From positions 620,001 to 684,000 of the forward strand of contig CANLLF010000002.1 of the NCBI GenBank assembly GCA_947491935.1: 64,000 bases of DNA, in the 5' to 3' direction. How positions within the stretch are numbered: position 1 is the stretch's first letter; each line of letters starts with the position of its first letter. Under the pieces are notes generated by a model that saw only the letters and a list, made by a program, of their open reading frames with translations, did not search any database and was not told where the DNA came from. Of this stretch, positions 53,936-63,233 are shown one piece after another. A program made the translations under genes and the position numbers. This DNA comes from an uncultured Roseicyclus sp. Lineage in GTDB: Bacteria > Pseudomonadota > Alphaproteobacteria > Rhodobacterales > Rhodobacteraceae.

Positions 53936-56620
53936 TTACTCCGCGGCTTTCGTGGCCTTCTTGGCGGGTTTTTTGGCGGCAACCTTTCGTTTGCCGGTGC
54001 CTTTGCCGCCTTTGGCGATCTTTTCGGCAATCAACTCCACGGCGCGGTCCATCGTGATGGTTTCGGGGTCGACATCCTTGGGCAGGGTCGCGTTGATTTT
54101 CGCCCATTTGATATACGGCCCATAGCGGCCTTTCATCACCTGAACCGGCCCGCCCTCGTTTGGATGTTCTCCCAATTCCTTGAGCGGAGCCGCCGCTTGC
54201 CCCCGCCCGCCGCGCCCGGCGGCCTTCTGGGCGATGAGTTCCACCGCGCGGTTCATGCCGACGGTGAAGACCTCGTCCACTTCCGGCAGGTTGGCGTAGA
54301 TACGGCCATGCTTCACGTAGGGCCCATAACGCCCGATCCCGGCTTCGACCGGTTCACCGTCTTCAGGGTGATCGCCCACCTTGCGGGGCAAGGACAGGAG
54401 CGTCAGCGCTTTTTCAAGGTCGACGTCGTCGATTTCCCAGCCCTTGGGGAGTGATGCGCGCGGCGGCTTCTTCACCTCCTCGGTCACATCGCCAAGCTGG
54501 ACGTAAGGCCCGAAGCGGCCCGTACGCAGCGTGACCTGTTCCGACGTATCGGGGTCCACGCCAAGCATCTTGCCATCGGGCCCCAGGATATCGCCGGTCT
54601 GATCCGCGCCCTCCTGGGGCGGGCCGAAGGCGCGGGTGTAGCGGCATTCGGGGTAGTTGGAGCAGCCGATAAACGCGCCACCCGCCCGCGCCGTGCGCAT
54701 GGAGAGCCGCCCAAGCCCGCAATTGGGGCACAGCCGCGGATCGCCGCCATCTTCCTTGGCGGGGAACAGGTGCGGCTCCAGCACTTCGTTGATCTTTTCG
54801 AGCACGTCGGTGATGCGCAGTTCGGCGGTTTCATCGACCGCGGCGTGGAAATCCTTCCAGAACCGGTCGAGGACGTCCTTGTAGTGGCGATCGCCCGCAG
54901 AAACCTCATCGAGCTGGTTTTCCAGATCGGCGGTGAAATCGTAGCCCACATATTTGCGGAAGTAATTGGTCAGGAACACCGTCACCAGGCGACCCTTGTC
55001 CTCGGGGATGAGGCGGCCCTTGTCCTTGATGACATAGCCGCGGTTCTGGATCGTATCCATGATTGAGGCATAGGTGGACGGGCGGCCGATGCCGAGTTCT
55101 TCCATGCGTTTGACCAGCGTTGCCTCGGTGTAGCGCGGCGGCGGCTGGGTGTGATGCTGCTGGCCCAGAACCGCGCCAGAGGCCGCGAGGATAGCGGCCT
55201 TTGACCGGCGCAGCTCTCCATCTTCTTCGACAAGATCATCTCCGGCCAGTTTCGCGTAGTCTCCGGCCATGGCCTGCGCAGCCGGTGTCATCGCATCGCC
55301 TTGCGTGACCTGCGGCAGGCGTTTGCTGTCGTCGTCGTCGGAAGACACGTCATCGCGGCCTTCCTCATAGACCTTCAGGAACCCGTCGAAGAGCACGACC
55401 TGACCGGTCGCGCGCAGCTCCACCTGCCCATCGTCGGATCCAATGGTGATCGTGGTGCGCTCCATGCGGGCGGCTTCCATCTGGCTCGCGATCGTGCGCT
55501 TCCAGATCAAGTCGTAAAGTTTGCGCTGATCGTCTTCGGACAGTTTCAGTTCATCCGCCGATTTCGACATGTCGGTGGGGCGCACGCATTCGTGGGCCTC
55601 TTGCGCATTCTTGGCCTTGTTCTTGTAGATCCGCGGGGTGCCCGGCACGTAATCCGCGCCATATCGATCTTTGATCGCATCGCGCGCCGAACTCACGGCT
55701 TCGGGCGCCATGTCGATCCCGTCGGTTCGCATATAGGTGATGTGGCCCGCCTCGTAGAGGCGTTGTGCGGTTGACATGGTCTGACGCGCGCCCATGCCGA
55801 ATTTGCGGCTCGCCTCCTGCTGGAGGGTGGAGGTCATGAAGGGCGGGGCCGGATTGCGGTTGGCGGGCTTGGCCTCAACACTTGTCACAGACAGCGCGCG
55901 GGAGGAAACGGCTTGGACCGCAAGGCCTGCCTCCGCGGCATTGGGAAGGTCGTAGCGGTCGAGCTTCTTGCCACCCAGAACCGTCAGCCGCGCTTCGAGA
56001 GACTTGCCGCGCGGGGTGTCGAGCACGGCCCGAACAGACCAATATTCGCGGGGGCGGAACGCCTCAATCTCCATCTCGCGCTCAACCACCAGACGCAGGC
56101 ACACCGATTGCACGCGGCCGGCGGATTTCGCACCGGGCAGCTTGCGCCACAGCACCGGCGACAGGTTGAAGCCCACCAGATAGTCGAGCGCACGGCGGGC
56201 CAGATAAGCCTCCACCAGCTCCATATCGACCTCGCGCGGCTCCGCCATCGCCTTCGTCACGGCGTCCTTGGTGATGGCGTTGAAGGTGACGCGGCTGACG
56301 GGCGTGTCTTTCTTGATCGCCTTGCGGGAGGTCAGCGCCTCCTGCAGGTGCCAGCTGATTGCCTCACCCTCACGGTCGGGGTCAGTCGCCAGGATCAGGG
56401 ACGGGTCGTCTTTCAGCGCATCAACGATGGCTTTGACGTGTTTCTTGGAATCGGACGCGATTTCCCACTTCATCGCGAAGCCTTCTTCCGGATCGACGGA
56501 ACCGTCTTTCGGCGGCAGGTCGCGGACATGGCCGAAAGAGGCGAGAACCGTGTAATCCTTGCCCAAATACTTGTTGATTGTCTTGGCCTTGGCCGGAGAT
56601 TCGACAACAACTACGGGCAT
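53936..56620 (-). CDS. topA: DNA topoisomerase I
   Basis: The 894-aa type IA enzyme relaxes negative supercoils. The TOPRIM domain starts VVVESPAKAKTINKYLG, and the active-site Tyr296 is in ITYMRTDGIDM. One zinc ribbon (CPNCGLGRLS...CSNYPEC) follows the catalytic core. Then come three or four repeats of the GRFGPYVQLGD / GRYGPYVKHG type and a Lys/Ala-rich tail that binds DNA. Length is usual for alphaproteobacteria. dprA, its common neighbour, is on the same strand upstream. Confidence 0.97.
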   Translation of the reverse strand: MPVVVVESPAKAKTINKYLGKDYTVLASFGHVRDLPPKDGSVDPEEGFAMKWEIASDSKKHVKAIVDALKDDPSLILATDPDREGEAISWHLQEALTSRKAIKKDTPVSRVTFNAITKDAVTKAMAEPREVDMELVEAYLARRALDYLVGFNLSPVLWRKLPGAKSAGRVQSVCLRLVVEREMEIEAFRPREYWSVRAVLDTPRGKSLEARLTVLGGKKLDRYDLPNAAEAGLAVQAVSSRALSVTSVEAKPANRNPAPPFMTSTLQQEASRKFGMGARQTMSTAQRLYEAGHITYMRTDGIDMAPEAVSSARDAIKDRYGADYVPGTPRIYKNKAKNAQEAHECVRPTDMSKSADELKLSEDDQRKLYDLIWKRTIASQMEAARMERTTITIGSDDGQVELRATGQVVLFDGFLKVYEEGRDDVSSDDDDSKRLPQVTQGDAMTPAAQAMAGDYAKLAGDDLVEEDGELRRSKAAILAASGAVLGQQHHTQPPPRYTEATLVKRMEELGIGRPSTYASIMDTIQNRGYVIKDKGRLIPEDKGRLVTVFLTNYFRKYVGYDFTADLENQLDEVSAGDRHYKDVLDRFWKDFHAAVDETAELRITDVLEKINEVLEPHLFPAKEDGGDPRLCPNCGLGRLSMRTARAGGAFIGCSNYPECRYTRAFGPPQEGADQTGDILGPDGKMLGVDPDTSEQVTLRTGRFGPYVQLGDVTEEVKKPPRASLPKGWEIDDVDLEKALTLLSLPRKVGDHPEDGEPVEAGIGRYGPYVKHGRIYANLPEVDEVFTVGMNRAVELIAQKAAGRGGRGQAAAPLKELGEHPNEGGPVQVMKGRYGPYIKWAKINATLPKDVDPETITMDRAVELIAEKIAKGGKGTGKRKVAAKKPAKKATKAAE

Positions 56621-56737
56621 GAATGGATCACCTTTGAACGGGATTGGACTGGCGGCGGAACATGTGGGGCCTTGCGGGCGGTTGTCAATGCGGCAGGCAG
56701 GGCGGCAGGGTAGATCGAGGGCTGAGGGAGGGACTCG

Positions 56738-57181
56738 ATGAGTGCTATGCGAACGATGATCTTGCTGGTTTTGGCGTGCTGTCTTGGGTCCGGCTCAGCC
56801 TTGGCCGATGCGACCGAACCGCCGCGTGGGTCGCAATTGCGCCAGGACCTTCTGGAGGCGATCCGGCCGCACGCGGAATACGATCTTTGGGCGCCGGTCG
56901 AGTTCCGGGTGATCGAGATGCTGGCCGATGGCGATGTCGCATTCGCTCGCCTCATGGCACAGCGCCCCGGCGGGGTTGAGATCGATATGGCACGCACTGC
57001 CATGGTGGAGTGGCGGTACGAAGATCCGGGCAATTTCGATGGCCCACGGTTCGAGGTGTTTTTCATCCGTCGAGATGGCCAGTGGCAGGTGGTGCAATAC
57101 GCGCTCGGTGCGACGGATGCGTGGTGGTTCGGCAATCGATGCGACGTCTTTGGCTCGCTCCTGCGCCAATACGGGTGCTGA
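56738..57181 (+). CDS. Small secreted protein, unknown, between topA and dprA
   Basis: The 147-aa protein has a signal peptide (MRTMILLVLACCLGSGSALA) and an alpha+beta mature part with the beta strands VEFRVIEMLADGDVAFARLM and FEVFFIRRDGQWQVVQYALG. Two C-terminal Cys may form a disulfide. It looks NTF2/cystatin-like in pattern but no family was recognised. It sits on the opposite strand between topA and dprA, 7 bp from the dprA stop. Confidence 0.65.
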   Translation: MSAMRTMILLVLACCLGSGSALADATEPPRGSQLRQDLLEAIRPHAEYDLWAPVEFRVIEMLADGDVAFARLMAQRPGGVEIDMARTAMVEWRYEDPGNFDGPRFEVFFIRRDGQWQVVQYALGATDAWWFGNRCDVFGSLLRQYGC

Positions 57182-57188
57182 TGGCGGA

Positions 57189-58382
57189 TCAAGCGGCGCT
57201 GACCATCCCACCCGCCGATCGGGTCACGCGGCCGGACATTTCCAACACCGCAAGCGCCTGACCCATTTCGCGCGGGCTGGCCGCGAGGTCCCGGATCAGT
57301 TGATCTTCGGCCACGGGGACAGGGCCGAGATGGTTAAGGATACGGGCCTCCAGCGCAGCGTCCTGATCGACGGCCTGGGTGGGATGATGCTGCGCGGGAT
57401 CGCGGCGGGGAGCCGTATCTGCAAAATGTCTGGTGGCGGGCTGCCCAAGCGCCTCGATTACATCCTCCGCGCTTCGGATCAGCGTGGCGCCGTCGCGCAG
57501 CAGGATGTTCGCGCCTGAGGCGCGGCTGTCCATCGGATGGCCCGGCACGGCCATCACGTCGCGCCCCTGATCCGCCGCCATCCGTGCGGTGATCAGCGAC
57601 CCGGAGCGCGCCGCGGCCTCTACCACGATCACCCCCAGCGACAGGCCGGAGACGATACGGTTGCGGCGCGGGAAATGGCGGGCCTGGGCCTGGAGGCCAA
57701 GGGGCTGTTCAGAGAGGCGCAGGCCGGTTTTGCCAATCGCGGTGGCCAGATCTGTGTTTTCGAAGGGGTAGACCGCATCCACACCCCCGGCGAACACGGC
57801 GATCGTACCGGTTTCCAGGCTGGCCTTGTGAGCGAGCGTGTCGATCCCCCGTGCGAGGCCGGACACTACGACAAACCCGGCATCGCCGAGATCGGCAGCC
57901 AGCCGACGCGCCATGCGCGCGCCAAGGCTGGAGGCATTGCGGGTGCCGACAAGGGCGACACACGGCTTGTCCAACAGACTAACGCGCCCCATCGCCCAGA
58001 GCACCGGTGGCGCGTCCGAGATGTCGGCAAGGTGGGCGGGATAATCTGGATCGCCGAGGCAAATCATGCGGGCGCCGACCCGCGCGGCGGCGCGCAGTTC
58101 GGCCAATGCGACAGGTTCGGGGCACGGCTGGTAATCCTTCACACCTGCGGCGCGTGCGACGTCAGGCAGCGCCTCCAGCGCGGCGGCGGCGGAGCCGTGT
58201 TCCGACAAGAGCCGCAGATAAGTCGCAGGCCCCACCCGGCGCGATCGGATCAGGCGCAGGCGCTGGATGCGTTCGTCGTCGCCCTTCGCGGGGGGTGGGA
58301 TATAGGCAATCGGCGCCTCGTAAAAGGCATCCAGCCCGTCGGAGCTTTGGGCGGAGGGCAGAGAATCGGGTGCGAACCACAT
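57189..58382 (-). CDS. dprA: DNA-processing protein DprA
   Basis: The 397-aa protein loads RecA on incoming single-stranded DNA in transformation. In Rhodobacteraceae it is also used by gene transfer agent recipients. An N-terminal SAM-like part is followed by the Rossmann fold with VALVGTRNASSLGARMA, SGLARGIDTLAH and FPRRNRIVSGLS, and a C-terminal winged-helix (about 330-395). The start at 58382 is the first ATG after the upstream gene. CtrA-type boxes lie 20-38 bp upstream. Confidence 0.93.
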   Translation of the reverse strand: MWFAPDSLPSAQSSDGLDAFYEAPIAYIPPPAKGDDERIQRLRLIRSRRVGPATYLRLLSEHGSAAAALEALPDVARAAGVKDYQPCPEPVALAELRAAARVGARMICLGDPDYPAHLADISDAPPVLWAMGRVSLLDKPCVALVGTRNASSLGARMARRLAADLGDAGFVVVSGLARGIDTLAHKASLETGTIAVFAGGVDAVYPFENTDLATAIGKTGLRLSEQPLGLQAQARHFPRRNRIVSGLSLGVIVVEAAARSGSLITARMAADQGRDVMAVPGHPMDSRASGANILLRDGATLIRSAEDVIEALGQPATRHFADTAPRRDPAQHHPTQAVDQDAALEARILNHLGPVPVAEDQLIRDLAASPREMGQALAVLEMSGRVTRSAGGMVSAA

Positions 58383-58401
58383 TCCGGAAGGCTGGCGCGG
58401 A

Positions 58402-58420
58402 ATGGTTAACGGATGGTTAC
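58402..58420 (-). promoter_or_regulatory. CtrA-like binding site upstream of dprA
   Basis: On the minus strand two half-sites occur 11 bp apart: GTAACCAT (58420-58413) and TTAACCAT (58409-58402). Together they give GTAA-N7-TTAA, one base from the CtrA consensus TTAA-N7-TTAA. The site is 20-38 bp upstream of the dprA ATG and overlaps the end of the GNAT gene. Confidence 0.6.
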
Positions 58421-58915
58421 CAGAGCGCCCTTTGGGTTCAGGCGCTTGATATAGACAACCGAACGCAGACGCGCATCGCCCCCGGGCGGGTAAGGCGCGG
58501 GACCGTGCAGTTGCCAACCGTGATGGGCATAAAACGCGCGGGCGGGACGATTCGCGGCGAGTACATCGATCCGACCCGTGGCCACACCGGCGGCGCGCAG
58601 GCGGTGTTCCGCGTCACGCAGCAGGAGGCTCCCCAGGCCGCGCCCCCTGAGATCAGGCGCCACGAAGAGCTGATCAACCCAGCCCTCGTAGGCCATGACG
58701 AAGCCTGCAACATCCCCGCGGGTCCGGCAGAGCCGTGCGTACGCCCAATCCTCCGCCATCATCTGCTCGAAATAATCCGGGCGCCGCTTCGCCAGGTGCT
58801 CGGGCGGCATATGGGCGCTATGGGCAACATGCCAGGCGGCATGCCACAGCCGGGCGAGCGCAGGCACATCCTTCGCCCGTGCCGGGGTCAGGGCGATATG
58901 CCGGACGGAGGTCAC
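58406..58915 (-). CDS. GNAT N-acetyltransferase
   Basis: The 169-aa protein has the acetyl-CoA-binding motif LFVAPDLRGRGLGSLLLRDA (about 88-107), followed by the LAANRPARAFYAHHGW strand-loop. The substrate is unknown. It is upstream of dprA on the same strand (23 bp gap) and 34 bp from tldD. Confidence 0.88.
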   Translation of the reverse strand: MTSVRHIALTPARAKDVPALARLWHAAWHVAHSAHMPPEHLAKRRPDYFEQMMAEDWAYARLCRTRGDVAGFVMAYEGWVDQLFVAPDLRGRGLGSLLLRDAEHRLRAAGVATGRIDVLAANRPARAFYAHHGWQLHGPAPYPPGGDARLRSVVYIKRLNPKGALVTIR

Positions 58916-58949
58916 GGCGTCGCAACACGCTTTTGATCGTACAAGGCGC

Positions 58950-60377
58950 TCACGCGGCGGCGGAGCCCCCTACGGTGAGCCCGCCGATCAGGAGCGTCGG
59001 CTGGCCCACGCCCACGGGGACCCATTGGCCGTTCTTGCCACAATTGCCCATGCCGGGGTCCAGCGCCATGTCATTGCCGATGGCGCGGATCTGTTGCAAG
59101 GCGGTTGCGCCGTCGCCGATCAGGGTCGCGCCCTTCACCGGCGCACCCACGACGCCATTTTTCACGCGGTAGGCCTCAGTGCAGGAGAACACAAACTTGC
59201 CGTTGGTGATGTCGACTTGCCCGCCGCCGAAGCCCACGGCGTAGATGCCGTCTTTCACGTCTGCCACAATATCCTCGGGCGCGGTGTTGCCACCGAGCAT
59301 GTAGGTATTAGTCATTCGCGTCATGGGCGCATGGGCATAGCTTTCGCGGCGTCCGTTGCCCGTGGGTTCGACCCCCATCAGACGGGCCGATTGGCGGTCC
59401 TGCATGTAGCTGACAAGGATGCCGTCTTCGATCAGCGTGGTGGCGTGGGACGGCGTGCCCTCATCATCGACGGACAGCGAGCCGCGACGATCCGGGATTG
59501 TGCCATCATCGAGGACGGTAACGCCCGGCGACGCGACGCGCTGCCCCATGAGCCCCGCAAACGCACTCTGCTTCTTTCGGTTAAAGTCGCCCTCCAACCC
59601 ATGGCCCACCGCCTCGTGCAGCAAGATGCCGGGCCAGCCGGGGCCAAGGGCCACGTCCATGACACCGGCGGGTGCGGGTTCGGCGGAGAGGTTCACGACC
59701 GCAATCCGCAACGCCTCCCGCGCGACATGTTCCCAATGATCCCGCGTCATCAGACCTTCGAGGCCGACACGCCCGCCACCGCCCGCGGATCCGCTTTCCC
59801 GGCGACCGTTTTCCTCAACAATCACCGACACGTTCAGCCGCACCATCGGGCGCACATCGCTAACTGACGCGCCTTCGGGCCGCAGGATCACCACCTCCTG
59901 ATGGCCGGCGGCCATCGATGCGCTCACCTGCACGACCCGCGGATCAAGGGCGCGGGCATAGGCATCGATCTCGGCCAAAGTCTCCAGCTTCACGCCGAAT
60001 TCGGCGCCCGCCATGGGATCTTCATCGGTATAGAGTTTCTCGTTGGTGCCGCGCGGCGCGTCGGCCAGGGTGCCGCCACCATCACCCACCGCCAAACGCG
60101 CCGTTTCGGCCGCACGCAGAAGGGCCGCCTCGGAAATCTCCGTCGAATGGGCGTAGCCCGCGACCTCGCCCTTCACGGCGCGCAGGCCAAAGCCCTGGGC
60201 CGCATCGTAGGAGGCGGTTTTGACTCGGCCATCATCAAAGACCAGCATCTCGGAGCGACGGCGCTCCAGGAACAGCTCCCCATCCTCGGCCCCATCGGTC
60301 GCCGCGCGTAACACGCGCAATGCAGTACCCTCATCAATGTGGGTCTCAAACGGGCGGAACGCGGCGGCGTCGGACAT
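58950..60377 (-). CDS. tldD: Metalloprotease TldD
   Basis: The 475-aa subunit of the TldD/TldE protease cleaves unfolded peptides and matures some modified peptides. The zinc motif HEAVGHGLEGD is present and the length is normal. tldE is not in the window. The ATG is preceded by AAGGAG. It is divergent from the cytochrome oxidase operon, an arrangement common in Rhodobacteraceae. Confidence 0.95.
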   Translation of the reverse strand: MSDAAAFRPFETHIDEGTALRVLRAATDGAEDGELFLERRRSEMLVFDDGRVKTASYDAAQGFGLRAVKGEVAGYAHSTEISEAALLRAAETARLAVGDGGGTLADAPRGTNEKLYTDEDPMAGAEFGVKLETLAEIDAYARALDPRVVQVSASMAAGHQEVVILRPEGASVSDVRPMVRLNVSVIVEENGRRESGSAGGGGRVGLEGLMTRDHWEHVAREALRIAVVNLSAEPAPAGVMDVALGPGWPGILLHEAVGHGLEGDFNRKKQSAFAGLMGQRVASPGVTVLDDGTIPDRRGSLSVDDEGTPSHATTLIEDGILVSYMQDRQSARLMGVEPTGNGRRESYAHAPMTRMTNTYMLGGNTAPEDIVADVKDGIYAVGFGGGQVDITNGKFVFSCTEAYRVKNGVVGAPVKGATLIGDGATALQQIRAIGNDMALDPGMGNCGKNGQWVPVGVGQPTLLIGGLTVGGSAAA

Positions 60378-60580
60378 CTGGGAAACTCCTTCTTTGGTCT
60401 CCTACATAAGGCGTTTTGCGCCGGGTGCGACACCCCGTCCCGGCCAATTGGGTGAGACAATTTAGTGCACTGTCTTGTGCGATGGCCCGCTATATGGTCT
60501 GGCGCAACGTGAACAGAAGTTGGAACCGACCCTGGCACGCGGTGCGGGGGCACGACCGGACGGACAACAGGACAGACCAC

Positions 60581-61471
60581 ATGGCACTTCGCAAGAAGCT
60601 CAGCGGCCTCTGGGCCGCAATTGGTGCAACACTTCTGGCAGGTATGGCCAGCGCGCAGACCACGGATATCCGGGGTGAGCTGCCGATCATCGGCGCGCCA
60701 GAGCCCGGCGGCATCGCATTCCAGCGGGCTGTAACCGATGGCGCGCTCGACATTCGCGCACTTGATAACTTCCTGCTGTGGATTGCCGGTGGCATCACGC
60801 TGTTCGTTCTTTGCCTGATGCTGTGGAGCGCGTGGAAGCACAATGCCAAGGCCAATCCCGAGCCGGCAACCTTCACGCACAACACCCGCATCGAAGTGGC
60901 CTGGACGATTGTGCCGCTTCTGATCCTCGTGATCATCGGCGCCTTCTCCCTGCCGGTCCTGTTCCGCCAACAGACCATCCCTGAGGCCGACGTTGTGGTG
61001 AAAGCGACCGGCTACCAGTGGTATTGGGGCTATGAGTATCCCGAAGAAGGCATCTCCTACGACAGCTTCATGCTGAACGAGGATGAGCTGGCCGATTATG
61101 GCTACGGCCGCGATGAATTTCTTCTGGCCACCGATACCGCCGTCGTCGTCCCGACGGGCCAGACGATTGTGGTGCAGGTCACCGCCGCAGATGTGATCCA
61201 TTCCTGGACGATCCCCGCCTTCGGCGTGAAGCAGGACGGTGTCCCGGGCCGGTTGGCGGAGTTGCATTTCGAAGTGAATGAGGGCGAGGAGGGCATTTAC
61301 TTCGGCCAATGCTCCGAGCTGTGTGGCGCGGCACATGCCTACATGCCCATCACTGTATTCGCCGTGACGCCTGAGGAATACGAGGCATGGCTGGCCGGTG
61401 AAGCGGCTCAGTTCGCCTCGCTCGATGGCGCGCGCGCGCCGCAATACATCGAACTTGCGGCGGCTGAGTAA
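60581..61471 (+). CDS. ctaC: Cytochrome c oxidase subunit II (aa3 type)
   Basis: The 296-aa protein is the electron entry subunit of the aa3 oxidase. A signal peptide (LWAAIGATLLAGMASAQ) precedes two helices (about 67-87 and 104-126). The periplasmic cupredoxin domain has the CuA ligands: His in VIHSWTIP, Cys244, Cys248, His252 and Met255 (CSELCGAAHAYM). The aromatic patch YQWYWGYEYPE for cytochrome c docking is present. First gene of the cta operon; the start follows AGGA about 9 bp upstream. Confidence 0.97.
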   Translation: MALRKKLSGLWAAIGATLLAGMASAQTTDIRGELPIIGAPEPGGIAFQRAVTDGALDIRALDNFLLWIAGGITLFVLCLMLWSAWKHNAKANPEPATFTHNTRIEVAWTIVPLLILVIIGAFSLPVLFRQQTIPEADVVVKATGYQWYWGYEYPEEGISYDSFMLNEDELADYGYGRDEFLLATDTAVVVPTGQTIVVQVTAADVIHSWTIPAFGVKQDGVPGRLAELHFEVNEGEEGIYFGQCSELCGAAHAYMPITVFAVTPEEYEAWLAGEAAQFASLDGARAPQYIELAAAE

Positions 61472-61480
61472 GCGACACAG

Positions 61481-62416
61481 ATGAGCGATTTCACCGCCCA
61501 GACCCTGACCGAAACCCGCACTGGTGATCCAGAGGCGGGTTTTGGCGATTACGTGGCCCTTCTCAAGCCGCGCGTCATGTCGCTTGTGGTCTTCACGGCC
61601 CTAGTCGGGCTTCTGGTGGCGCCGGGCGGTACGTCACCGATGATCGGCTTCACGGCGATCCTCTTCATTGCGCTGGGGGCCGGGGCCTCGGGTGCTTTGA
61701 ATATGTGGTATGATGCCGATATCGACGCGGTGATGAAGCGCACGGCAAAACGTCCCGTGCCCGCGGGCAAGGTCCCGGCGGGTGAGGCGTTGACGCTTGG
61801 CCTGTGGCTGAGCGCGCTGTCGGTGGTGATGCTGGGTCTCGCGACCAATTGGGTTGCGGCGGCGCTTCTGGCCTTCACGATCTTCTTTTACGCCGTGGTC
61901 TATTCCATGTGGCTGAAACGCGCGACGCCGTGGAACATTGTGATCGGTGGCGCAGCCGGGGCGTTCCCGCCGGTGATCGGATGGGCGGCGGTGACCGGTG
62001 ATGTGTCACTGGCCAGCATTCTGATGTTCGGCCTGATCTTCATGTGGACGCCACCGCATTTCTGGGCGCTCGCTCTGTTCATGAAATCGGATTACCACAA
62101 GGCCAAGGTGCCGATGCTGACGGTCACCCATGGCCGGGCAGAGACCCGCCGCCAGATCCTGATTTACACCGTTCTTTTGGTGCCGGTGGCGTTGGGCTTG
62201 GCATTCACGTCGGTTGCAGGCCCGGTCTATCTGGCTGCAGCGATTGTACTGAACGCAATCTTCCTGAAGGGCGCGTGGGACATCTGGCGTCGGGATGAGG
62301 CGATGGCCGAGGTCGATGGCTACGCGGTCGAGAAGAAGGTGTTCAAATTCTCGCTCCTCTACCTGTTCCTGCATTTCGGCGCGCTTCTGGCCGATGCGAT
62401 CTGGAGGGTGATCTGA
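61481..62416 (+). CDS. ctaB: Protohaem IX farnesyltransferase (haem O synthase)
   Basis: The 311-aa inner-membrane prenyltransferase adds the farnesyl group to haem b, making haem O, the precursor of haem A for the oxidase. Nine or so helices are present. The Asp-rich motif [19 protein letters not shown] and the second loop with [10 protein letters not shown] are conserved. It lies between ctaC and the small cta gene, all in one operon. Confidence 0.96.
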   Translation: MSDFTAQTLTETRTGDPEAGFGDYVALLKPRVMSLVVFTALVGLLVAPGGTSPMIGFTAILFIALGAGASGALNMWYDADIDAVMKRTAKRPVPAGKVPAGEALTLGLWLSALSVVMLGLATNWVAAALLAFTIFFYAVVYSMWLKRATPWNIVIGGAAGAFPPVIGWAAVTGDVSLASILMFGLIFMWTPPHFWALALFMKSDYHKAKVPMLTVTHGRAETRRQILIYTVLLVPVALGLAFTSVAGPVYLAAAIVLNAIFLKGAWDIWRRDEAMAEVDGYAVEKKVFKFSLLYLFLHFGALLADAIWRVI

Positions 62417-62417
62417 A

Positions 62418-62627
62418 ATGGCTGAGACAACCCGCCCGCTGACCGAAACCCACGAGATACACAAGCGCCGGTTTGGCCGCAACGTCGGCACTGCGCTCTG
62501 CCTTCTGGGCTTTTGCGCCGTTGTCTTCGGGCTGACGATTGCGAAGGTCCGCGAAGGTGGGCTTCTGGAAGCCAATGACCATGTGCCACGCGCCTCTGTC
62601 CTGCCGGTCACGGAGGACAGCCAGTGA
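62418..62627 (+). CDS. Small cta-operon membrane protein (CoxF-like)
   Basis: The 69-aa protein has one membrane helix (about 25-42, ALCLLGFCAVVFGLTIAKV) and polar ends. A gene of this kind sits between ctaB and ctaG in Paracoccus and Rhodobacter. It is thought to help oxidase assembly, but its exact role is not established to my knowledge. The start is 1 bp after ctaB, and the end overlaps ctaG by 4 bp. Confidence 0.78.
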   Translation: MAETTRPLTETHEIHKRRFGRNVGTALCLLGFCAVVFGLTIAKVREGGLLEANDHVPRASVLPVTEDSQ

Positions 62628-63211
62628 GCGACGCGCCCAAAGGCCCCAAGGCAAAGATGGATCCCAAATCCAAGACGGTCCTGCAGCTCTGCGGTGTGAT
62701 CGTGTTCATGGGCGCGCTGACGGCGGCGGCGGTGCCGTTCTACGATTGGTTCTGCCGGGTGACGGGCTTTGGCGGTGCGACCGTGCAAGCCGATGCAGGC
62801 AGCGACACGATCCTTGATGACGTGATCCGCATCCGGTTCGATGCCTCGGTCGCCTCCGACATGCCGTGGGAGTTCCGCCCAATGGTCCCCCATGTGGATA
62901 TCCGCATCGGGGAGACCGGCCTTGCGTTTTACGAAGCCTACAACCCCACCGATTACCCGATTGCAGGGACAGCGAGTTTCAACGTCGCGCCCTTCGATAC
63001 CGGCGGATACTTCGTGAAAATCGCCTGCTTCTGCTTTGAAGAGCAAGTCCTGCAGCCCGGCGAAAGGGTTGAGATGCCTGTGACCTTCTTTGTCGATCCC
63101 GAGATCCAGAATGATCCCGAGACGCGTGACACACCCGCCATCACCCTGTCCTACACGTTCCACGTTATGGACATGCCCGAAGATTACGCCGCGTTGAACG
63201 ACGGCGAGTGA
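62624..63211 (+). CDS. ctaG: Cytochrome c oxidase assembly protein CtaG (Cox11)
   Basis: The 195-aa protein delivers copper to the CuB site of subunit I. One N-terminal helix (about 17-38) is followed by a periplasmic immunoglobulin-like domain with the copper motif [10 protein letters not shown]. Length is normal. It starts with GTG overlapping the stop of the small gene (GTGA). Confidence 0.95.
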   Translation: MSDAPKGPKAKMDPKSKTVLQLCGVIVFMGALTAAAVPFYDWFCRVTGFGGATVQADAGSDTILDDVIRIRFDASVASDMPWEFRPMVPHVDIRIGETGLAFYEAYNPTDYPIAGTASFNVAPFDTGGYFVKIACFCFEEQVLQPGERVEMPVTFFVDPEIQNDPETRDTPAITLSYTFHVMDMPEDYAALNDGE

Positions 63212-63233
63212 GACAAAAGACCGGAGACGCGAC

